Assembly (NCBI GenBank): GCA_028023455.1
Contig: JAQFVV010006238.1
Span: forward strand, 6,952,572 to 7,016,571
Length of the DNA: 64,000 nt
Direction of reading: 5' to 3'
Source of the DNA: Epiperipatus broadwayi
Taxonomy: Eukaryota > Onychophora > Udeonychophora > Euonychophora > Peripatidae
The first letter of the stretch is position 1. Every line of letters begins with the position of its first letter. The notes below the pieces were generated by a model. It did not search any database and had not been told where the DNA came from. It saw nothing but the letters and a program-made list of their open reading frames with translations. The translations under genes and the position numbers were made by a program. Of this stretch, positions 60,630 through 64,000 are shown one piece after another.

Positions 60630-60726
60630 CATGTGTCAAAGCATCGATTGGGAAGCGAACCCGCAAACCCGGGACAACTGCTTGTAAGGCAGTTGTGTTA
60701 GTCACTCGGCCACCAACGCTTGACTA
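60630..60726 (-). repeat. tRNA-derived SINE, family B (copy 6, best preserved)
   Basis: On the minus strand the unit is about 95 bp. It has A-box-like TGGTGGCCGAGTGACTAAC, and a perfect 8-bp anticodon-type stem (ACAACTGC/GCAGTTGT) around a 7-base loop CTTACAA, whose central triplet TAC would be a valine-type anticodon. A box-B-like GGGTTCGCTTCCC follows, with an acceptor-like GCGTTG/CGATGC pairing. It ends GACACATG plus about 9 A. The A tail and multiple copies show it is a retroposed SINE. Confidence 0.8.
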
Positions 60727-61620
60727 TATCTTATTGCTTAAAACTGGAGAAAAAAGAAAAGATAACTGTAATTATAATGCTACAGTTTTCTATTCATTAA
60801 TGATGAAAGGAAGCTTATTTAACAGAAGAAAGCTTATTATCATTGAAAAAATAATATTTATATTGAAAACACAAAATCTTATTTATGTAGGAAGAAAACT
60901 TATTTAGTTAAAGAAAATGGTACTTTGAAATTGCTAGGCCATTATTATTCTAATATTGTAAATATATTTTCACTACTTATGTAGCATCAGTTTAGGTTTA
61001 GGAAACATTACATTTAAAAAATTGAGTTTTTGAATCCAAGTTAACTTTAAAAAGTATTATAAATACGATAAAAATAAAAGATTTGAATTAAATAAACTAT
61101 AAGTTAAAAATTGCCTTTGTTTCCTAATTTTTTTTTTGGTCCGAAAAATCTTTTATTTATATCCTATTCATAATATTTTTTTAAAATTAAGTTGAATTCA
61201 AATTTTTTGAATAAAAAGTTCGTATTCATAATAATTTTTAAAAATTTAGCTGAATTCAAAAATTCATTTTTTAAATATAAAGTTTGCTAATTTTTAAATA
61301 AATAAACACACGTAAAGGATTATAAATATCCGAACTCTAATACATCTAAGACACATAAGTTAGCAGGACTGTCAGCATTCTTATTTAGAAATTACCACTT
61401 GTGTAAGTTCGAAGCAGATAGAAAAACTAACATTTCATGCTAGGTCAAAGACTTAATAAGTGTGGGATTTAAATAAAAAATAATAGCAGAGAGAATCAAG
61501 CAGTTTCATAGAAAATTAACAAACAACCAGCGTGAAGAGGATAAGCCACCCATGGTATTACCATATATTACTAAACCTATCCAAGCAATTTAAAGTAAGT
61601 TTTTGAACCCCCTAGCTAAT
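60727..61620. other. AT-rich spacer, no gene recognised
   Basis: The 70-codon plus frame at 60695 starts inside the SINE and has no domain. Low complexity throughout. Confidence 0.45.
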
Positions 61621-61857
61621 AAACATCACATGATCACCATTTCTTATGCTTGCTCTTAACTGTTATTAAAACAAGCAAAATTCTCTATATGTATTGCCAT
61701 TCAGTGCAAGCCAAAGTGATTAATGGATGCCAGAAGTCTTGTGCATAAAATCCCCATCTAGTGCCTACTCATCCAATATCACCAGATTAGTTTCTGGCAT
61801 CCATTGATTACTTTGGCTTGCACTGAGTGGCAATATGTGTAGAGAGTTTTGCTTTTT
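61621..61857. repeat. Foldback copy of MITE family C (copy 8)
   Basis: It starts near the terminus 'aaacatcacatgatcaccat'. The segment 61673-61733 ('aagcaaaattctctatatgt' to 'ttaatggatgccag') is repeated as its reverse complement at 61795-61855 ('ctggcatccattgattactt' to 'gagagttttgctt'), with a family C spacer between. The right outer terminus is missing. Confidence 0.8.
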
Positions 61858-61861
61858 ATAA

Positions 61862-62265
61862 CACCCTAGCTACTAACAAACTCATTAACAACTCCAAAGA
61901 TAAAATCAATGCAGACCAAAAACCCAGATGGTATATAAAATAACATGCCCCCAAGGTAGCTTCAGGCCATGTATTATTGGGGAAACTTGGGCTACTGACA
62001 CTACCAGAATATCTCAACACATGTACATATATAACAGATCTCACACTAAAAATGAATGTGTTTCAATATTACTAGGAACATCAAAAAACAGTGAAACACA
62101 AATTTGAACCCACCAATGCTGAAATCATGTGCTTGGAAAGAATGAGCCAAATGCAAAATAAAAGGGGCGTATTTCATTGCAAATGACCCAAAGGCCATTA
62201 ATAGATGAGAGTTATGCTTCTCAATTTTTAAGAAATGGACTGGTTGATTAATTTGCATATATTTT
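61862..62265 (+). pseudogene. Penelope-like element GIY-YIG endonuclease relic
   Basis: The plus strand reads 'DKINADQKPR', then 'VYKITCPQGSFRPCIIGET', then 'WATDTTRISQHM', 'HTKNECVSILLG' and a TGA near 62103. The V-Y-K-I-x-C ... I-I-G-E-T ... R-I-x-x-H arrangement is the GIY-YIG endonuclease module that Penelope-like elements carry after RT. In this clade the module is preceded by a short linker with cysteines. Shifted frames to 62265 ('PLIDESYASQFLRNG') look like the protein's end. The RT part is missing, replaced upstream by a foldback MITE. Minus-strand frames here are shadows. Confidence 0.7.
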
Positions 62266-63111
62266 CATACACTATCGATAACACAAAAATGGGAACAAAT
62301 TTGCTCCAAAAGCGCTAAGCCAGAATAAAACATAATTAAAATATAGCTTTATTAGTGTGCATTGGAAGCACAGCATAATACTTTTAACATGTTGGAATTC
62401 CAAAGTACTAAAAAACCTTATTTATGCTGGAGGAAATTATTTTATACTAAAAAAGGATAAAATTATTTTATACTGAAAAAGGATACAATCACATCTAACA
62501 ATATACCAGTATCGTTTAGCTACTTATATTAAGTCATATGATGTCAGGATTATTTAATAAAAGCGCATGCGTGCATTCAATACATTAACTCATACGGAGA
62601 AATTTCAATAAACGTGTTATAAAGCACCAGTTGATTTTTTTCCTCTGGCGTGTTATCCAATACCATTTATATATGCGATTAAAGAATTTTAAAAATGTGT
62701 TTGGAATAAATAGATTAAAAGAAATTGATATTTAAATTATTTAATATAAAATAGGACTGCTTTCACATTGAGAATAATAAAAGAGAAAAGTTAAAAATTA
62801 AAAGAAAATCGATATTTTATATCGATCTGGCAATATTTAATTAATGTTGTATTCTTGAATTAAAATATATTGTCCATAGTTACCTATCTATTAACCATCA
62901 TGAAAATTTAAATATATAATTATAGTAGTTTTTTCTGATTATATGTTCGACTATTTTCATTATCTAGTATTAATTGTTAAACTTTTTTAAAGAAGTCGAA
63001 CTTTAAACTTTTCTAATACATTCAACAATTAGTAATAGCACACAGTTCGGTATATAACATATCTTTTCAGTAGATATTATTCTCCTTTTTTCTCCAAGTT
63101 TTCTAGCCTGA
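62266..63111. other. AT-rich spacer with a short tandem repeat
   Basis: 'attattttatactaaaaaag' repeats in tandem at about 62438-62485 (period about 26 bp). No gene was recognised. Confidence 0.45.
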
Positions 63112-63205
63112 TAATTGACAGAATTAACAGAGAATCGAATCACAACTTTCAGATTCGTGAATATTGAATTTTAAGATGATGCTCTGACCAAGTAGATTAT
63201 TTTGT
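63112..63205 (-). repeat. tRNA-like SINE, probably family G (copy 4)
   Basis: The minus strand gives 'cttggtcagagcatcatctt' (A-box TGGTCAGAGC), a stem-loop region, then 'gttgtgattcgattctctgt' (box-B-like GATTCGATTCT). The spacing of about 50 bp between the boxes suits a tRNA-like promoter. The downstream family G tail is not clear, so family membership is tentative. Confidence 0.5.
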
Positions 63206-64000
63206 CAAAGGCAACAAACAATCAGTAGAAATTTCATATAATTATCTGTGAGGTTCCTTCTAATTTATCAATTTACTTCTAAGAGCAAATAATCTTTAAT
63301 TCTTTATGATTTACAAACTGGGATATATATTATTAAAACGATGTTGTTATATCACTATATACCGTTATCTATGAAATCTTCAGGTTTACAATAAATAGCT
63401 CTAAAATCTGGCAAAGAGATTTCTTGCATAATTCTATAGGATACATTAACAACTATTCTTGAGACATTATATTTTAATGGTCATACTACAGAAATGATTT
63501 AAATCAGATAAATTTTTCTCAATAACAATTACTTTTAGGTGTGATCATTTTAAATTTTACCTTGTTTATATTCTCTGTAACCTCCATTGTACTGATTCTT
63601 ATTTAATGGCAAAACAAGGTTTTAGTATTATAAATAACAATAATTTCTGTGGCTTTAAAACCATATATTTTTATTTATATTTGTAATGTGTCATATATGT
63701 ATATATTTCTATTCATCATTTCATATATATGCTTATTTTACTATAAATCATTAGCAATTCTTTAATTTTGCATGGAAGCCGTGTGACATTCAAGCTCCAG
63801 AAATAACAGCTTGAGCTGCAATCAAGTCTTTAGCTCTTAAATCTGTCACTTGACTGCTGTGTTAGACTGCACAGGGAGACTTACTGTATTCATTAACTCT
63901 ATGTAAATTATTTGTAAATATTTCCAATTTAATTATGCAATAAATTATCATTTTATGTTAATGAACAATTATATTAATAAATATTAAATATATTGTCTCT
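63206..64000. other. AT-rich spacer, no gene recognised
   Basis: 63760-63880 is more GC-balanced ('catggaagccgtgtgacatt', 'gttagactgcacagggagac') but has no extended frame or recognised repeat. The rest is low-complexity sequence. Confidence 0.4.

Noticed and set aside
60630-60726. Functional tRNA-Val gene
   Set aside because: The unit is extended beyond tRNA length, ends in GACACATG plus an A tail, and has five relatives in the window, as expected for a SINE.

Overview
Overall character. The window is about 70% A+T, rich in microsatellites, and made almost entirely of eukaryotic transposable elements and their relics in low-complexity sequence. I find no convincing host protein gene, rRNA or functional tRNA gene. 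There are no bacterial operons or ribosome-binding sites. The mix is Ty3/Gypsy, RTE-type and CR1/L2/Jockey-like LINEs, Penelope-like elements with a GIY-YIG endonuclease, several tRNA-derived SINE families and many palindromic MITE-like elements. That mix points to an invertebrate animal genome. I lean weakly toward a lophotrochozoan such as a cephalopod mollusc, but the sequence alone does not settle this.

Layout. 1-12 kb holds SINEs, two palindromic elements (805-1140, 3499-3632), a SINE-derived palindrome near 5 kb and long AT-rich stretches. 12.1-16.3 kb holds a tiny RTE LINE tail with a perfect 14-bp target-site duplication, an L1-like LINE 3' end with poly-A, a minus-strand LINE RT/C-terminal fragment and a diverged 'family C' MITE. 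17.2-18.4 kb holds another family C copy and two palindromes. 18,438-28,905 is a complete Ty3/Gypsy retrotransposon with two nearly identical 2.1-kb LTRs, a gag ORF with one in-frame stop, and pol (protease, RT, RNase H, integrase) with one frameshift. It sits in the right arm of a palindrome whose halves rejoin when the element is removed. 29-44 kb is mostly SINE and MITE relics, plus a decayed RTE copy and a Penelope RT fragment.

44.7-50.6 kb is the densest cluster. It holds an RTE LINE C-terminal ORF (minus), a LINE fragment in which an SGNH-hydrolase-like block is read in the same frame as an EEP endonuclease, family C copies, a CR1/Jockey-like LINE (EEP plus RT), and four large AAT-type microsatellites. 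51-64 kb holds further SINE copies, two Penelope-like relics on the plus strand, a 349-bp TATC/TACC microsatellite, a 188-bp tandem duplication and more family C and SINE copies.

How the parts relate. The coding elements are independent selfish elements, and only the Gypsy copy looks young. SINEs presumably used LINE machinery in trans (inference). The recurring theme is palindromes, some built from dispersed repeat families (A and C) in inverted pairs. I found no new multi-gene system. The best leads are the SGNH-EEP LINE fusion, the repeated primer-site-like unit at the Gypsy LTR/leader junction, and the inverted-pair habit of families A and C.
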